Assembly (NCBI RefSeq): GCF_009601505.1 | Contig: NZ_WITC01000113.1 | Span: 1-64,000 of the forward strand | Direction of reading: 5' to 3' | DNA length: 64,000 nt | DNA from: Sinorhizobium terangae | Lineage (GTDB): Bacteria; Pseudomonadota; Alphaproteobacteria; Rhizobiales; Rhizobiaceae | Shown: positions 37,408 to 46,999 of the stretch, piece after piece | Position numbering within the stretch: position 1 is the first letter of the stretch | Layout: each line of letters begins with the position of its first letter | Made by a program: the position numbers and the translations under genes | The notes under the pieces: generated by a model | Seen by the model: the letters and a program-made list of their open reading frames with translations, nothing else | The model's database searches: none | Told to the model about the DNA's origin: nothing

Positions 37408-37432
37408 CCGCGCGTCTTATCAGACGCGCGGG
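37408..37432. repeat. RIME-type palindrome core
   Basis: The core CCGCGCGTCTTAT-CAGACGCGCGG forms a near-perfect hairpin, the same core as at 1-51 and 58883-58985. The second RIME hairpin is missing here. It lies between the orphan gene and the stop of the aminotransferase-dehydrogenase fusion and could end transcription of either. Confidence 0.65.
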
Positions 37433-37458
37433 GACGCTGCTGAGAAGCGGCAGAAGCC

Positions 37459-40434
37459 TCACTCCTCCGCTGGTCCGTAGAGGCCGAGCCGGTCGAGCAA
37501 CGCCTTCTGCCGGCCGGCATTTTCGACCAGCAGGCCGGTGTAGCGATCGATGATCCGGCTGCGATGGTCCGGATCGGAAACGGCGGAGAGCGCGCCGACG
37601 ATCGCCGCGATCTTTTCCGAGGCCTGCCGCAGTTCCTCCAGCAGTTCCGCATTGCCGGCGACCTCGGAGACCGCCCGCTTGGTCACCCGACCGATGCCGC
37701 CTGGCGTGCGGCTTCCTGCTGAAACGTAACCCTCCGGAAGGTCGCCCTTGAGATTGGTGACCGTTTTGAAGCGGATGACGTCGAAGATCTGGTCGACCGC
37801 CTGCTTCGCACCGGTCACCCGCGACGGATGGTCGGTGTCGGCAGCCGCGTGCGGTAGCAGCTCGAGCTTGCCCTTGTGGCGCTCTTCGAGCGGCAGATAG
37901 GGCAGCATCGGCCCGCTGAGCTTGCCGGTCGCGGCGTTCTTGAAAAGGTCGGCATCAATGGCCGCATGCGCGATCTTGCCGGACGAGAGTGCCTCGTCGA
38001 GCGCCGCGGCATCGACAACCTCGCCCCGATCGTAGTTGACCAGCACCGCGCCGTCCTTCATCGCGCCGAGTACCTTGCCGTTGACGGTTCCGGCGTTGGA
38101 ATAGACGCCGGTCGCCGCGTCCAGGCGGCCGAGACCGATATGGACGGAAAGCACGTCGGCGCCGGTCGCTGCTGCGACCGGACTTGCGGCGTAGTCGAAG
38201 CCTTCTGCCTCGATCCAGTGCTTGTGATGCTCGCGGGCATAGATCGCCACCTTCATGCCGAAGGCCTTGGCGAGCTTGGCGACTTCACGGCCGATATTGC
38301 CGTAGCCGAGAATGGCGATCTTGCGGCCCTCGAGCTTGGCGGTCGGAAAATCCTTGAGCTGGCGGCCGGTGTCGAAGTCGCCTTCGGCGACCATCCGGTG
38401 CAGCCTGTCGACCGGCAGATCGGGCAAGACCTTCAGGACCGCCTTCATCGCCATTTGCGCGGTCGCGCGGCTGTTGATGCCCGGCGTGTTCATGAGCGGC
38501 GCCTCACCGCCCTCTCCGTTGCCGCCGCCCCAGGAGGCCGAGCCCATGTTGCCGGTGCCGGCACCGATGCGCACGCCGCCGAGCGGGAAGACCGAGGCCT
38601 TCGGAATGAAGGTCGCGGCCGCGATCAGTGCGTCGTATTGGCCCTTGTCGGTCTGGGGCAGGATCTCCGCCTCGGTGCTGAGGTTCGGCTGGTAGAAGAA
38701 ATGGATGCGGCCCTTCTCGAGCGCCGAGCGGTCGCCGAGCGGACCCAGATGGAAGACGCCGCCCTTTTCCTCGATATAGGCCTTGATCTCGCTGTGGTCC
38801 GGCTGGCCGTCGGCGCCGAAGCGCAGGCCGACCAGATCGGCGATCAGCACGGTGTAGGCGCGCGCAGGATCGTCCTTGCGGACGGCGCCGTCGGCTTTGG
38901 CCGGGGCCTCGAAACTGACGCCGTTCTTCGCCAGTTCCTCTTCGAGAACGACGATCTTGGCGCGCAGATAGGCGTATTGCAGGTTTTCCAGCAACGCGAC
39001 GACATCTTCCGGCTCGCGGATCCCGCCGACCCAGGCGCGGTAGTCGCCGGGCGTGCCCGGGAAGGCATTGACGTAGCGGGCCGCATCGAGGCCGCGCTCG
39101 TATTCGCCATTCGGATGGGTAATTCCCTCATAGCCGAGCAGTTGCTTCGAACGGGCGATGATGCGGGCGTGGATGGCGGGATCGGTGATACCGTCGTCTT
39201 CGACCTTGAGCAGCGTCACCGCCGCGCCGCGCCGTTCGGCATCGGTGACCGTCAGCGACAGCAGCGGATGCGATGCGACCCATTCGTCGATGACCTTGCG
39301 GTTGGCGGCAGAGCGGCGGTTGAGCTCGACGACGGAGCCGACACGCGCCTCCGACTGCAAAAGGCCGAAGGTGGTCTCGGCAAAGGCGAGCGCGCTGTAG
39401 GTGTTGATGACGCCGCCAAGCATGCGGTCTTCGCCGGCATCGTAGAACGGGCCGGCATCGACGGAGCGCTTGGCCGAAAACGGCTGTCTGGGATCGATCG
39501 GCGGCGCGATCTTCAGCTGACGCGGGATCGCCCAGGCCGGGTCCTGCTGGTTCTTCTCGATCAATGCCAGGGCATACGGCGTGAAGGAGGCGACAAAATA
39601 GCCCGAAACCCCGCCGATCGCCTTCTGGAACGGCATGAAAAGGCAGCACTTCGCCATCACGGCGGCGACCAGTTCGGGCTCCCACGGCATGGCGCCGAGC
39701 ATCGAGGTGGCATCGAACACCGCATGGCGGTTTGCCGGATCACCGTCGATCCAGCTCAAGAGTTCGCGGATCTCGCGGCTGGTATAGGCATTGGCCCCGG
39801 TCGTCTCGTGGCCGACACCGACGAAGATCGAGACGCCGAGGGCCGAGAGCTCTTCTGCCGACGGGATCACGCCTTCGGAGGCGGCGAAGTGGATGCGGCT
39901 CTCGCAGCCCTTTTCGGCGAAGCGCTGCATCTCGATCAGTTGGGTGGCCCAGGACTGGCGGAAGAAGCCCGCGGCCTTCGACGGATCGCTCTCCGGCCGC
40001 GGCGTATCGACATAGATGCGTTGGGAGGCGTCGTTGGCGTTCATCAGGTGCTGGACGCAGACCGTGAAGCCGCTGTGGCCACCACCGAGCCCGACCGCCA
40101 TGCGGTTCGTCTTCGGAAAGCCGAAATAGCGATGGATCGCCCGCATCATGTCGGTCAGGATCTTGTCTGCCGGATAGCCGCGATGCATGCTGCGCGAGAT
40201 CTCGGCGGTGGTGAAGCCGCCGATGTCGTTGCCCCTGTCGTCGAACTTGCGATACGTCTTCTCGATCCAGGCATCGAAGGCGAGGCGTCGCAGGCGGCTG
40301 TCCACTTCGTCGGTGGTCGCATCGGTGATCGGGCCGACGCCGAAGAACGGATTGGACGGCAGCTTCGGCGCGCCACCCTTCGTCAGTTCAAGTGCCTTCA
40401 GTCGCTGTTCCTGCATCTGCGCGATGTTCATCAT
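37459..40434 (-). CDS. Fusion of class V (SerC-like) aminotransferase and D-2-hydroxyacid dehydrogenase (SerA/HPR-like)
   Basis: 991 residues. Residues about 30-500 form a fold-type I class V aminotransferase domain: FDATSMLGAMP near 240 and PLP lysine K271 in FQKAIGG, resembling phosphoserine aminotransferase. Residues about 525-890 form a D-isomer-specific 2-hydroxyacid dehydrogenase: nucleotide motif ILGYGNIG (708-715), catalytic R803 in NYDRGEVVD and H862 in LLPHAAAD. The usual catalytic Glu region (DVFxxEP) reads DADLFKNA, so that residue is missing or shifted, and an Arg after the second strand (IYARE) hints at NADP. A helical tail of about 100 residues follows. ATG 40434 is directly followed by a second ATG. 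It could interconvert amino acid, 2-keto acid and D-hydroxyacid (for example serine, hydroxypyruvate and glycerate) on one chain. The substrate is unproven. Confidence 0.75.
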   Translation of the reverse strand: MMNIAQMQEQRLKALELTKGGAPKLPSNPFFGVGPITDATTDEVDSRLRRLAFDAWIEKTYRKFDDRGNDIGGFTTAEISRSMHRGYPADKILTDMMRAIHRYFGFPKTNRMAVGLGGGHSGFTVCVQHLMNANDASQRIYVDTPRPESDPSKAAGFFRQSWATQLIEMQRFAEKGCESRIHFAASEGVIPSAEELSALGVSIFVGVGHETTGANAYTSREIRELLSWIDGDPANRHAVFDATSMLGAMPWEPELVAAVMAKCCLFMPFQKAIGGVSGYFVASFTPYALALIEKNQQDPAWAIPRQLKIAPPIDPRQPFSAKRSVDAGPFYDAGEDRMLGGVINTYSALAFAETTFGLLQSEARVGSVVELNRRSAANRKVIDEWVASHPLLSLTVTDAERRGAAVTLLKVEDDGITDPAIHARIIARSKQLLGYEGITHPNGEYERGLDAARYVNAFPGTPGDYRAWVGGIREPEDVVALLENLQYAYLRAKIVVLEEELAKNGVSFEAPAKADGAVRKDDPARAYTVLIADLVGLRFGADGQPDHSEIKAYIEEKGGVFHLGPLGDRSALEKGRIHFFYQPNLSTEAEILPQTDKGQYDALIAAATFIPKASVFPLGGVRIGAGTGNMGSASWGGGNGEGGEAPLMNTPGINSRATAQMAMKAVLKVLPDLPVDRLHRMVAEGDFDTGRQLKDFPTAKLEGRKIAILGYGNIGREVAKLAKAFGMKVAIYAREHHKHWIEAEGFDYAASPVAAATGADVLSVHIGLGRLDAATGVYSNAGTVNGKVLGAMKDGAVLVNYDRGEVVDAAALDEALSSGKIAHAAIDADLFKNAATGKLSGPMLPYLPLEERHKGKLELLPHAAADTDHPSRVTGAKQAVDQIFDVIRFKTVTNLKGDLPEGYVSAGSRTPGGIGRVTKRAVSEVAGNAELLEELRQASEKIAAIVGALSAVSDPDHRSRIIDRYTGLLVENAGRQKALLDRLGLYGPAEE

Positions 40435-40447
40435 GATCTGCCTATCT

Positions 40448-40489
40448 GTGTTCGAGGCCGGGAGGTGGCGCTGATAGTGGATCGAACAC
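40448..40489. promoter_or_regulatory. Inverted repeat GTGTTCGA...TCGAACAC upstream of the fusion gene
   Basis: Perfect 8-base arms (40448-40455 and 40482-40489), 26 bases apart, begin 14 bases upstream of the fusion gene start. A further TCGAACA lies near 40515. This is a candidate binding site for the adjacent GlxA-type regulator. Position and symmetry are the only evidence. Confidence 0.3.
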
Positions 40490-40654
40490 GTCAGAAAGAA
40501 GACCTCATATGCGTCGAACAGCACGCGGAATGCGTCATGGTTTCGCCGGTGGCGAGGGACTATTGCCGCGCTGGCGCTGACAGCGTATCGACGGACGCCG
40601 CGGCGGCTGCGTCCTATCGCCGGATCAGCACGTGCCTTCAGTCTCGCTGGTCAT

Positions 40655-41662
40655 CTAAGACCCCAGGGATGCGCGGAAATTTTGCGGTGTGTTGGAAAAC
40701 CGCCTGCGAAACATCCGGCTGAGATGGGATGAATCACAAAAGCCGCTTTCCGCCGCGACCATCGCAATCGACTTGTCGGTATTTTCAAGCATATGGCGCG
40801 CGAGCAAGAGCCTCATCTCGATGAACGCAGTCAGGGGTGAAGTTCCAAGCGCTTCCCTGAAATGCCGTTCAAGACACCGCTTACCGACTTTCAGGTTCCT
40901 TGCTATCTCGGAGACGGAGAGAGGCGTGTCCAGGCTTTGCTGCATCAGCAAAAGCGCCTTCCTGACAATTGGATCCTTGGTCCGGAAGCTGAGCGTCAGG
41001 CCGGGCTGCGGCGTTCCCCCGTCCTCCGCCTCGCTGATCATCATGATATTCAAGCTCTTCGTGGATTGAGCCTTGCCGATGTGCCTGTCGACCAGGAATG
41101 CCGCAAGGTGGGCCGTGCTCGTTCCGCCCGAGCAAGTGAGGCGATCGCGGTCGACCACGAAGATCTGGTCGGATATCGGCCTGAACCCGTCGAACTGCGA
41201 GAGAAAATCCTGATGGTGAAACCAGCTCACACAGCCTCGATAGCCCTCCATTAAACCGGCACGATGGAGGATGAACGTGCCGGTGCAGAGGCCGACCAGT
41301 GGCACCCCGGCCGCCGCGGCCTGCCGCAGGTAACGCTCTACCCGCTCGTCGGGCCGGTCCATTTCATCGATAAGGCCGCCGACCACCACGATATAGTCGA
41401 AGAGTTTGGGATTGCCGAAAACCTCGTGAGGCTGAACGGAGACACCGCAGCTAGCTGTGATCGGCCTCATGTCCGGGGCGACGACTTTCCATCGGCATTG
41501 AATTGGCCGACTACGGTCGCCTTCATCCGCCGCGAGGCGCAACACGTCCACGAAGTTGGCGAAGGCACAGAGCGTAAATCGCTGCACCAGGACAAACCCC
41601 ACCGTCAGGCGCGCATCCTGATCGCGCCGCACACTCCGCTGTGAAACGTCGTTTACAGCCAT
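40655..41662 (-). CDS. GlxA-family transcriptional regulator (DJ-1/PfpI + AraC HTH)
   Basis: 335 residues. The DJ-1/PfpI-like N-domain has LFDYIVVVGGL and the cysteine elbow VGLCTGTFILHRAGLMEG. The AraC-type C-domain has LSVSEIARNLKVGKRCLERHF and IAMVAAESGFCDSSHLSRMF. The same branch includes GbdR, CdhR and ArgR, activators of quaternary-amine and amino-acid catabolism. It is directly upstream of, and in the same direction as, the aminotransferase-dehydrogenase fusion gene, so it is its likely activator. It is divergent from a second GlxA-family gene across 148 bases. Confidence 0.87.
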   Translation of the reverse strand: MAVNDVSQRSVRRDQDARLTVGFVLVQRFTLCAFANFVDVLRLAADEGDRSRPIQCRWKVVAPDMRPITASCGVSVQPHEVFGNPKLFDYIVVVGGLIDEMDRPDERVERYLRQAAAAGVPLVGLCTGTFILHRAGLMEGYRGCVSWFHHQDFLSQFDGFRPISDQIFVVDRDRLTCSGGTSTAHLAAFLVDRHIGKAQSTKSLNIMMISEAEDGGTPQPGLTLSFRTKDPIVRKALLLMQQSLDTPLSVSEIARNLKVGKRCLERHFREALGTSPLTAFIEMRLLLARHMLENTDKSIAMVAAESGFCDSSHLSRMFRRRFSNTPQNFRASLGS

Positions 41663-41810
41663 ACTGTCTCATTTCTACTGCCGATATGACGCAATCATTC
41701 TTTTCAGATCCCCGACGCAAGTCAATATTTCAGGATAGGTCGCGGATTGGCCACAGTGCGACGCTGGGGGATACCCAAGCCATTCGGCCGTCGGAGGGGG
41801 AGGATTTTGG

Positions 41811-42836
41811 ATGAGAATAGTGAGCGCTGAACAGCGTCTGTTTGCCTTCTACCTTGTGCCGGAATTCACGATGCTGGCGTTCTCCTCCGCGGTCGAGGCC
41901 TTGCGGCTGGCAAACGCCGTCGTCGGTTACGAAGCCTACTCCTGGCGCGTGGTCTCGTCCGACGGCGCCAAGGTGCGCGCGAGCTGCGGGCTCACGCTTG
42001 AAGCCGACAACTCGGTCGCGGTTGAACGCCAGCATCTCACCAGCCGCCTGCGTCCCTCGGTGTCCGTCATTTGCGGGGGAAAGCATGTGGAGCGCCACGT
42101 CGACCGTGCGGCCGATGCGTGGCTGCGCGAATGTCGCAATCGTGGCGTCGCTGTCGCGGGCCTGTGCACGGGCGCCCATATCCTGGCGAGAGCCGGACTG
42201 CTCGACGAGAGGAAATGTGCGATCCACTGGGAGAATCAACCCGGATTTGTCGAGCGCTTTGGCGCGGCAAACGCCAGCAGTGGAATCTACGAGGTCGACG
42301 GTAACATCTATACCTGCGCTGGCGGAGCTGCTTCCTTCGACATGATGCTCCACATCATCGGCCGCGATTTCGACGAGAGCGTTGTGAGCGGCATATGCGA
42401 ACTCGCGCTTGTCGACCGCGTGCGGGACCCGGGGGAGCGGCAGCGCCTTCCCTTCGCCCAACGCGTTGGGGTTCGAGATCCCATTGTGCTGAAGCTGGTC
42501 GAGAAGATGGAGAAGAGCCTGACCGAACCGATGCAAGTGGAAGAGCTTACCTCTTCAATTGGACTTTCACGGCGCCAGGTCGAGCGGCTGTTTCGCAACG
42601 AGCTGCACTGTTCGCCGGCACGGTATTATTTGAAACTCCGCCTCGAGCGCGCCCAATTGCTGCTGGTACAGTCGACGATGCCTGTCGTGGAAGTCGCTAT
42701 CGCCTGCGGCTTCGTGTCCGCTTCGCATTTCTCCAAGTGCTACCGCGAAACGTTTGGGTGTTCGCCGCAGGAAGCGCGGGGCCGCATCATGAGAATGCCT
42801 GCTGGGCGCCCAGACGAATGTGCGTCGGCCGCGTGA
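41811..42836 (+). CDS. GlxA-family transcriptional regulator, GbdR-like
   Basis: 341 residues. The N-domain is PEFTMLAFSSAVEALRLAN, with the elbow AGLCTGAHILARAGLLDERK and CAIHWEN. The C-terminal AraC helix-turn-helix pair is MQVEELTSSIGLSRRQVERL and VVEVAIACGFVSASHFSKCY. The arrangement resembles GbdR, the glycine-betaine-responsive activator, which fits the BCCT transporter gene that converges on it (42979-44571). It may control the transporter and the serine-cycle operon. The ligand is inferred, not shown. Confidence 0.87.
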   Translation: MRIVSAEQRLFAFYLVPEFTMLAFSSAVEALRLANAVVGYEAYSWRVVSSDGAKVRASCGLTLEADNSVAVERQHLTSRLRPSVSVICGGKHVERHVDRAADAWLRECRNRGVAVAGLCTGAHILARAGLLDERKCAIHWENQPGFVERFGAANASSGIYEVDGNIYTCAGGAASFDMMLHIIGRDFDESVVSGICELALVDRVRDPGERQRLPFAQRVGVRDPIVLKLVEKMEKSLTEPMQVEELTSSIGLSRRQVERLFRNELHCSPARYYLKLRLERAQLLLVQSTMPVVEVAIACGFVSASHFSKCYRETFGCSPQEARGRIMRMPAGRPDECASAA

Positions 42837-42978
42837 CGCATCCCTGACCTCGCAGATCACCTCACGGCAAGTATTGCGACGGGCCTGACAGTCCCCACGG
42901 CCCTTTCGCCGTTTTGGGCAGTGTCCGCCTCTCTACCGTCGGCCCCTCCGGACCGACGGTGCAACTGGACGATCTCAT

Positions 42979-44571
42979 TCACGACGCTGCTTCAGGTACA
43001 AGCTCGGACGCTTCGACATCTCCCGTGCCAGGCATCGCGGATGTCGGCACGGGGCGCCCCGCCCTTCCCTCCTCGGGCTCATCGAGAAGGGCGTGCCATA
43101 GCGAAAAGCAGAGCCCGATCATCACCAGCAGGAAAGGTGCGGCAGCGATAATCGATGCGGTCTGGAGGCCTTGAAGCCCGCCCATGACGAGAAGCACCGC
43201 GGCCGAGGCGCCGGCAAGGACACCCCAAAGGACGACAACGCCAGGCTTTGGCTCCAGCGTGCCGCGCGATGAGAGCATCCCCATTACGACCGCGCCTGCA
43301 TCCGCGCCCGAGATGAAGAAGATCGCAACCAGGAAAATTGCGGTCAACGACGTCAGCCATGCAAATGGATACTGCGCCAGAAGGGTAAAGAGCGAAACTG
43401 CAGCGCCCTCCTTGGTAACGGCCTCGACAATCCCGCCGGCGCCGAAGAGTTCGGAATGGAATGCCGTGCCGCCCATGATCGTGAACCAGATGAAGGTCAC
43501 GCCGCTCGGGATCAGGATCACGCCGATCACGAACTCCTTGATCGTTCGGCCGCGCGAGATCCGCGCGATGAATACGCCGACGAAGGGCGCCCAGGATATC
43601 CACCAGGCCCAATAGAAGATCGTCCAGTTGCCGAGCCACTTGCCGTCGCTGAAGGCGGCCGTGCGCAACGACATGGACACGAGGTCGCTCAGATAGAAGC
43701 CCAATGATTCAGTGAACGTATTGAACATGAAGATCGTTGGCCCGATGCACACCAGGAATACCAGCAGCAGCATCGCGATGATCATGTTCATGTTGGAGAG
43801 GAACTGGATCCCCTTGCCGACGCCAGACACGGCCGAGAGTATGAACAGCACCGTCATGACACCGATGATCGCAAGCGCGATGGCATTGGAAACGCCCGTG
43901 CCCCAGAGAAAGTTCATGCCGCTGTTGATCTGCTGTGCGCCGAGACCGAGCGAGGTGGCGGTCCCGAACAGCGTTGCAATCAGCGCAAGCACGTCGATCG
44001 CCTTGCCGATCGGCCCGCTCGCCGCCTCGCCGAGAATCGGCGTGAAGGCAGCGGAAATCAGGTTCGATTTTCCCTTGCGGAAGGTGAAATAGGCGATCGC
44101 CAGGCCGACGACAGCGTAAATGGCCCAGGGATGCAGCGCCCAATGGAAATAGGAATATTTCATCGCAACAAGGGCCGCCTCGAGGGTCCTTGGCTCGGCC
44201 TGTCCGTGGGGCGGATCTGCAAAATGGTAGATTGGTTCTGCGACGCCCCAGAACATCAGGCCGATGCCCATTCCGACGCTGAACATCATGCAGATCCACG
44301 AGGCCGTGCGGAATTCCGGGCGCTCGTCGTCCTGTCCAAGCCGGATCTTGCCGAAGCGGCTCATCGCCAGAAACAGGGCGAAAACCACGAAGCCGGCAGA
44401 AGAAAAGACGAAGCTCCAGCCAAAGTCGGCGATGATTGCATCGAGAACCGTCTTCGAGACGGCGGACAGGCTTTCAGGGAATACCGTCCCCCAGCCGACA
44501 AATCCCAGGATGATGAACATGGCCGGCCAGAATACGGCCGGGTCGATCCCACTCGGTCGTGATCGCTCCAT
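42979..44571 (-). CDS. BCCT-family transporter (betaine/carnitine/choline type)
   Basis: 530 residues with 12 predicted helices. The BCCT signature is intact: MGIGLMFWGVAEP (BetP-like glycine stretch) and FYWAWWISWAPFVGVFIARI, followed by SRGRTIKEF. It imports a quaternary amine or similar zwitterion with Na+ or H+. The start ATG 44571 is fixed by GGGAGGAG 5 bases upstream. It has no long charged cytoplasmic tails like those of osmosensing BetP, which suggests nutrient uptake over osmoregulation. It is downstream of mtkB in the same direction, after a RIME-like repeat. Confidence 0.88.
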   Translation of the reverse strand: MERSRPSGIDPAVFWPAMFIILGFVGWGTVFPESLSAVSKTVLDAIIADFGWSFVFSSAGFVVFALFLAMSRFGKIRLGQDDERPEFRTASWICMMFSVGMGIGLMFWGVAEPIYHFADPPHGQAEPRTLEAALVAMKYSYFHWALHPWAIYAVVGLAIAYFTFRKGKSNLISAAFTPILGEAASGPIGKAIDVLALIATLFGTATSLGLGAQQINSGMNFLWGTGVSNAIALAIIGVMTVLFILSAVSGVGKGIQFLSNMNMIIAMLLLVFLVCIGPTIFMFNTFTESLGFYLSDLVSMSLRTAAFSDGKWLGNWTIFYWAWWISWAPFVGVFIARISRGRTIKEFVIGVILIPSGVTFIWFTIMGGTAFHSELFGAGGIVEAVTKEGAAVSLFTLLAQYPFAWLTSLTAIFLVAIFFISGADAGAVVMGMLSSRGTLEPKPGVVVLWGVLAGASAAVLLVMGGLQGLQTASIIAAAPFLLVMIGLCFSLWHALLDEPEEGRAGRPVPTSAMPGTGDVEASELVPEAAS

Positions 44572-44582
44572 TTTTACTCCTC

Positions 44583-44680
44583 CCACAGCGCCGCACGTTC
44601 TGTCAGGTTCGCAGGGCGCCGTAACACTTTGAATTGCTGCATGTTTTTCCTGAACCGGTTAGGATTCAGCGAAACATGCG
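44583..44680. repeat. RIME-like two-palindrome repeat between mtkB and BCCT genes
   Basis: Hairpin one is CACAGCG..GTAAC with a degenerate core. Hairpin two runs from CTGCATG (about 44638) to CATGCGG (about 44675). The repeat fills the gap just before the BCCT ribosome site. The rest of the 300-base gap (to 44890) shows no gene. It may separate expression of the serine-cycle genes from the transporter. Confidence 0.7.
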
Positions 44681-44890
44681 GTCGTTAACCTCCAGGCTAC
44701 CGATGGCGAATTCGCCATTCATAAGGTCCCGTCCCGTGGATTGCGGCTCGATATGCGGCAGAACCGCGACGTTTTTGACATCCATCTGGGGACCCGCAGC
44801 CGGTGAGCGTCCCTGCCCGAAGCGCACGGCAAGCGCGCGCTCCACCTCTCCCGGTCAGGGACGAGTCACCGGCATGCCGGGTCTCTGCAA

Positions 44891-45790
44891 TCACGCAGCC
44901 TTGGTCATGGCGGCCAATACGTCCGCCACCGTTTCGCCGAACGACGATGGCGTCGGCACGATCGTGACGCCCGCACCCTTGAGGATCTCGACCTTTTCCT
45001 GGGCCGATTCCCCGAAGGCGGAGATGATCGCGCCGGCATGGCCCATGCGGCGGCCCTTCGGTGCTGAAAGGCCGGCGATATAGGCGATCAGCGGCTTCTT
45101 CATGTGGTCCCGCGCCCAAAGCGCTGCCTCCGCTTCCTGAGGGCCACCGATCTCGCCGATCATCAGGACCGCATCGGTGTCGGGATCTTTCTCGAAGAGT
45201 TCCAGCATGTCCTTGAAGGAGGATCCGTTGACCGGGTCGCCGCCGATGCCGACCGATGTCGACACGCCGATGCCCAGCGCCTTCATCTGGCTTGCCGCCT
45301 CATAGCCGAGCGTGCCGGATCGGCCGACGATGCCGATGCGGCCCGGCAGGTAGATCGAACCCGGCATGATGCCCATGAGCGCCTCGCCGGGCGTGATCAT
45401 GCCGGCGCAGTTCGGGCCGATCAGCGTCATGCGATCCTCAAAGCGATAACGCCTCATATATCGTTTGACCCTGGTCATGTCCTGGGAGGGAATGCCATCG
45501 GTGATGCAGACGCAGAGCCGAATACCGGCGTCCGCCGCCTCCATGATGGAGTCGGCAGCAAAGGGCGGCGGCACGAACACGATCGAAGCCTCCGCGCCGG
45601 TCTCCTGCACTGCGCCCTTCACTGTATTGAAGACCGGCAAGCCGAGATGGGTATGGCCCCCCTTTCCGGGGGTCACGCCGCCGACGACATTGGTGCCGTA
45701 GCGCTTCATGTCTTCGGCGTGGAAGCTGCCGATCTTGCCGGTGAAGCCCTGCACGATGACGGGGGTGTTCCTGTCGAGAAGAATGGACAT
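44891..45790 (-). CDS. mtkB: Malate-CoA ligase small (alpha) subunit
   Basis: 299 residues of the succinyl-CoA synthetase alpha family: CoA-binding [47 protein letters not shown], and the phospho-histidine loop RMGHAGAII. Long identities to Methylobacterium MtkB as I remember it ([22 protein letters not shown]) set it apart from housekeeping SucD. With MtkA it activates malate to malyl-CoA with ATP. It starts 13 bases after mtkA, with GAGGGAG before ATG 45790. Confidence 0.85.
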   Translation of the reverse strand: MSILLDRNTPVIVQGFTGKIGSFHAEDMKRYGTNVVGGVTPGKGGHTHLGLPVFNTVKGAVQETGAEASIVFVPPPFAADSIMEAADAGIRLCVCITDGIPSQDMTRVKRYMRRYRFEDRMTLIGPNCAGMITPGEALMGIMPGSIYLPGRIGIVGRSGTLGYEAASQMKALGIGVSTSVGIGGDPVNGSSFKDMLELFEKDPDTDAVLMIGEIGGPQEAEAALWARDHMKKPLIAYIAGLSAPKGRRMGHAGAIISAFGESAQEKVEILKGAGVTIVPTPSSFGETVADVLAAMTKAA

Positions 45791-45803
45791 GTATCGGACT
45801 CCC

Positions 45804-46988
45804 TCAAGCAGCCTTGGTGGCAGTATAGGAACGCCATGCGCCGACCGCCTTTTCGGCGGCTTCCGCCAGCGTCTCCGCGATGATGATGTTCTCGCCTGAC
45901 TCGGCGAGGATGCGCCGGCCCTCTTCCATGTTGGTACCGGAGAGGCGGACAACGAGCGGCACCGGCACGCCGACCTCGCGCAATGCCTTGATCACGCCCT
46001 CTGCCACCCAGTCGCAGCGGTTGATGCCGGCAAAGATGTTGACGAGGATCGTCTCGACGTTGTTGTCCCTGAGCACTGCACGGAACGATTTCGCCACGCG
46101 CTCGGGCGAAGCGCCACCTCCGATGTCGAGGAAGTTCGCGGGCTCGCCGCCGGCGATCTTGATCATGTCCATGGTCGCCATCGCCAGGCCCGCACCGTTG
46201 ATGATGCAGCCGATATTGCCGTCGAGGCCGACATAGGAGAGGCCGCGATCGGATGCGTATGTCTCGCGCGGGTCCTCCTGGCTCTTGTCGCGCATCTCCG
46301 CGATTTGAGGCCGGCGAAAGAGTGCGTTCTCGTCGAAGCTCATCTTGGCGTCGAGGGCCACGAGGTCGCCCCGGCGGGTCACGACCAGCGGATTGATCTC
46401 CAGCATCGACGCATCATAGTCGACGAAGGCGCGGTAGCAGCCCATGAGCGTCTGAGTGGCGCGACCGACGAGGGCATTGTCGATACCCAGACCGAATGCG
46501 ATCTCGCGCGCCTGGAAATCCCGCATGCCGACGCCGGGATCAACCGTGGCGCGGATGATTGAGTCCGGTTCGGCCTCGGCGATCTCTTCGATCTCCATAC
46601 CGCCCGAAGACGACGCGACGATCATGATACGCTCGGATTTGCGGTCGAGCACGAAGCCGAGATAGATCTCACGCTCGATGTCCATCGCCTCCTCGACGTA
46701 GAGACGGCTCACCAGCTTGCCCTGCGGGCCGGTCTGGTGCGTCACCAGCTTGGCACCGAGCATGGCGTCGGCAGCCGCGACGATCTCGTGGTCGGACGCG
46801 CAGAGCTTGATGCCGCCCGCCTTGCCGCGCGCGCCGGAATGGATCTGCGCTTTCACGACCCAGCGGTCGCCGCCGATCTCGCTCGCGCGATAGGCCGCCT
46901 GTTCCGGGCTGTAGGCCAGCCCGCCGCGTGGAATGTGGATCTGGTAGCGGGACAGAAGTTCCTTGGCCTGATATTCGTGAATGTCCAT
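45804..46988 (-). CDS. mtkA: Malate-CoA ligase large (beta) subunit
   Basis: 394 residues of the succinyl-CoA synthetase beta family: ATP-grasp segment [29 protein letters not shown], and the C-terminal [14 protein letters not shown] plus [16 protein letters not shown]. The CDWVAEGV variant and [17 protein letters not shown] match Methylobacterium MtkA closely. It is third in the operon sga-mcl-mtkA-mtkB, 11 bases from mcl. Succinate as substrate cannot be formally excluded, but co-location with malyl-CoA lyase makes malate far more likely. Confidence 0.87.
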   Translation of the reverse strand: MDIHEYQAKELLSRYQIHIPRGGLAYSPEQAAYRASEIGGDRWVVKAQIHSGARGKAGGIKLCASDHEIVAAADAMLGAKLVTHQTGPQGKLVSRLYVEEAMDIEREIYLGFVLDRKSERIMIVASSSGGMEIEEIAEAEPDSIIRATVDPGVGMRDFQAREIAFGLGIDNALVGRATQTLMGCYRAFVDYDASMLEINPLVVTRRGDLVALDAKMSFDENALFRRPQIAEMRDKSQEDPRETYASDRGLSYVGLDGNIGCIINGAGLAMATMDMIKIAGGEPANFLDIGGGASPERVAKSFRAVLRDNNVETILVNIFAGINRCDWVAEGVIKALREVGVPVPLVVRLSGTNMEEGRRILAESGENIIIAETLAEAAEKAVGAWRSYTATKAA

Positions 46989-46999
46989 GTCTGCCTCCC

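Noticed and set aside
37876..40722. 948-codon open frame antisense to the aminotransferase-dehydrogenase fusion
   Set aside because: The sense strand carries two recognisable catalytic domains; the antisense frame is Arg/Ala/Gly/Asp-rich with no domain, as expected opposite GC-rich codons.
44891..46988. Housekeeping succinyl-CoA synthetase sucCD
   Set aside because: The pair is locked in an operon with malyl-CoA lyase and serine-glyoxylate aminotransferase and resembles MtkA/MtkB; sucCD normally sits with mdh and sucAB.
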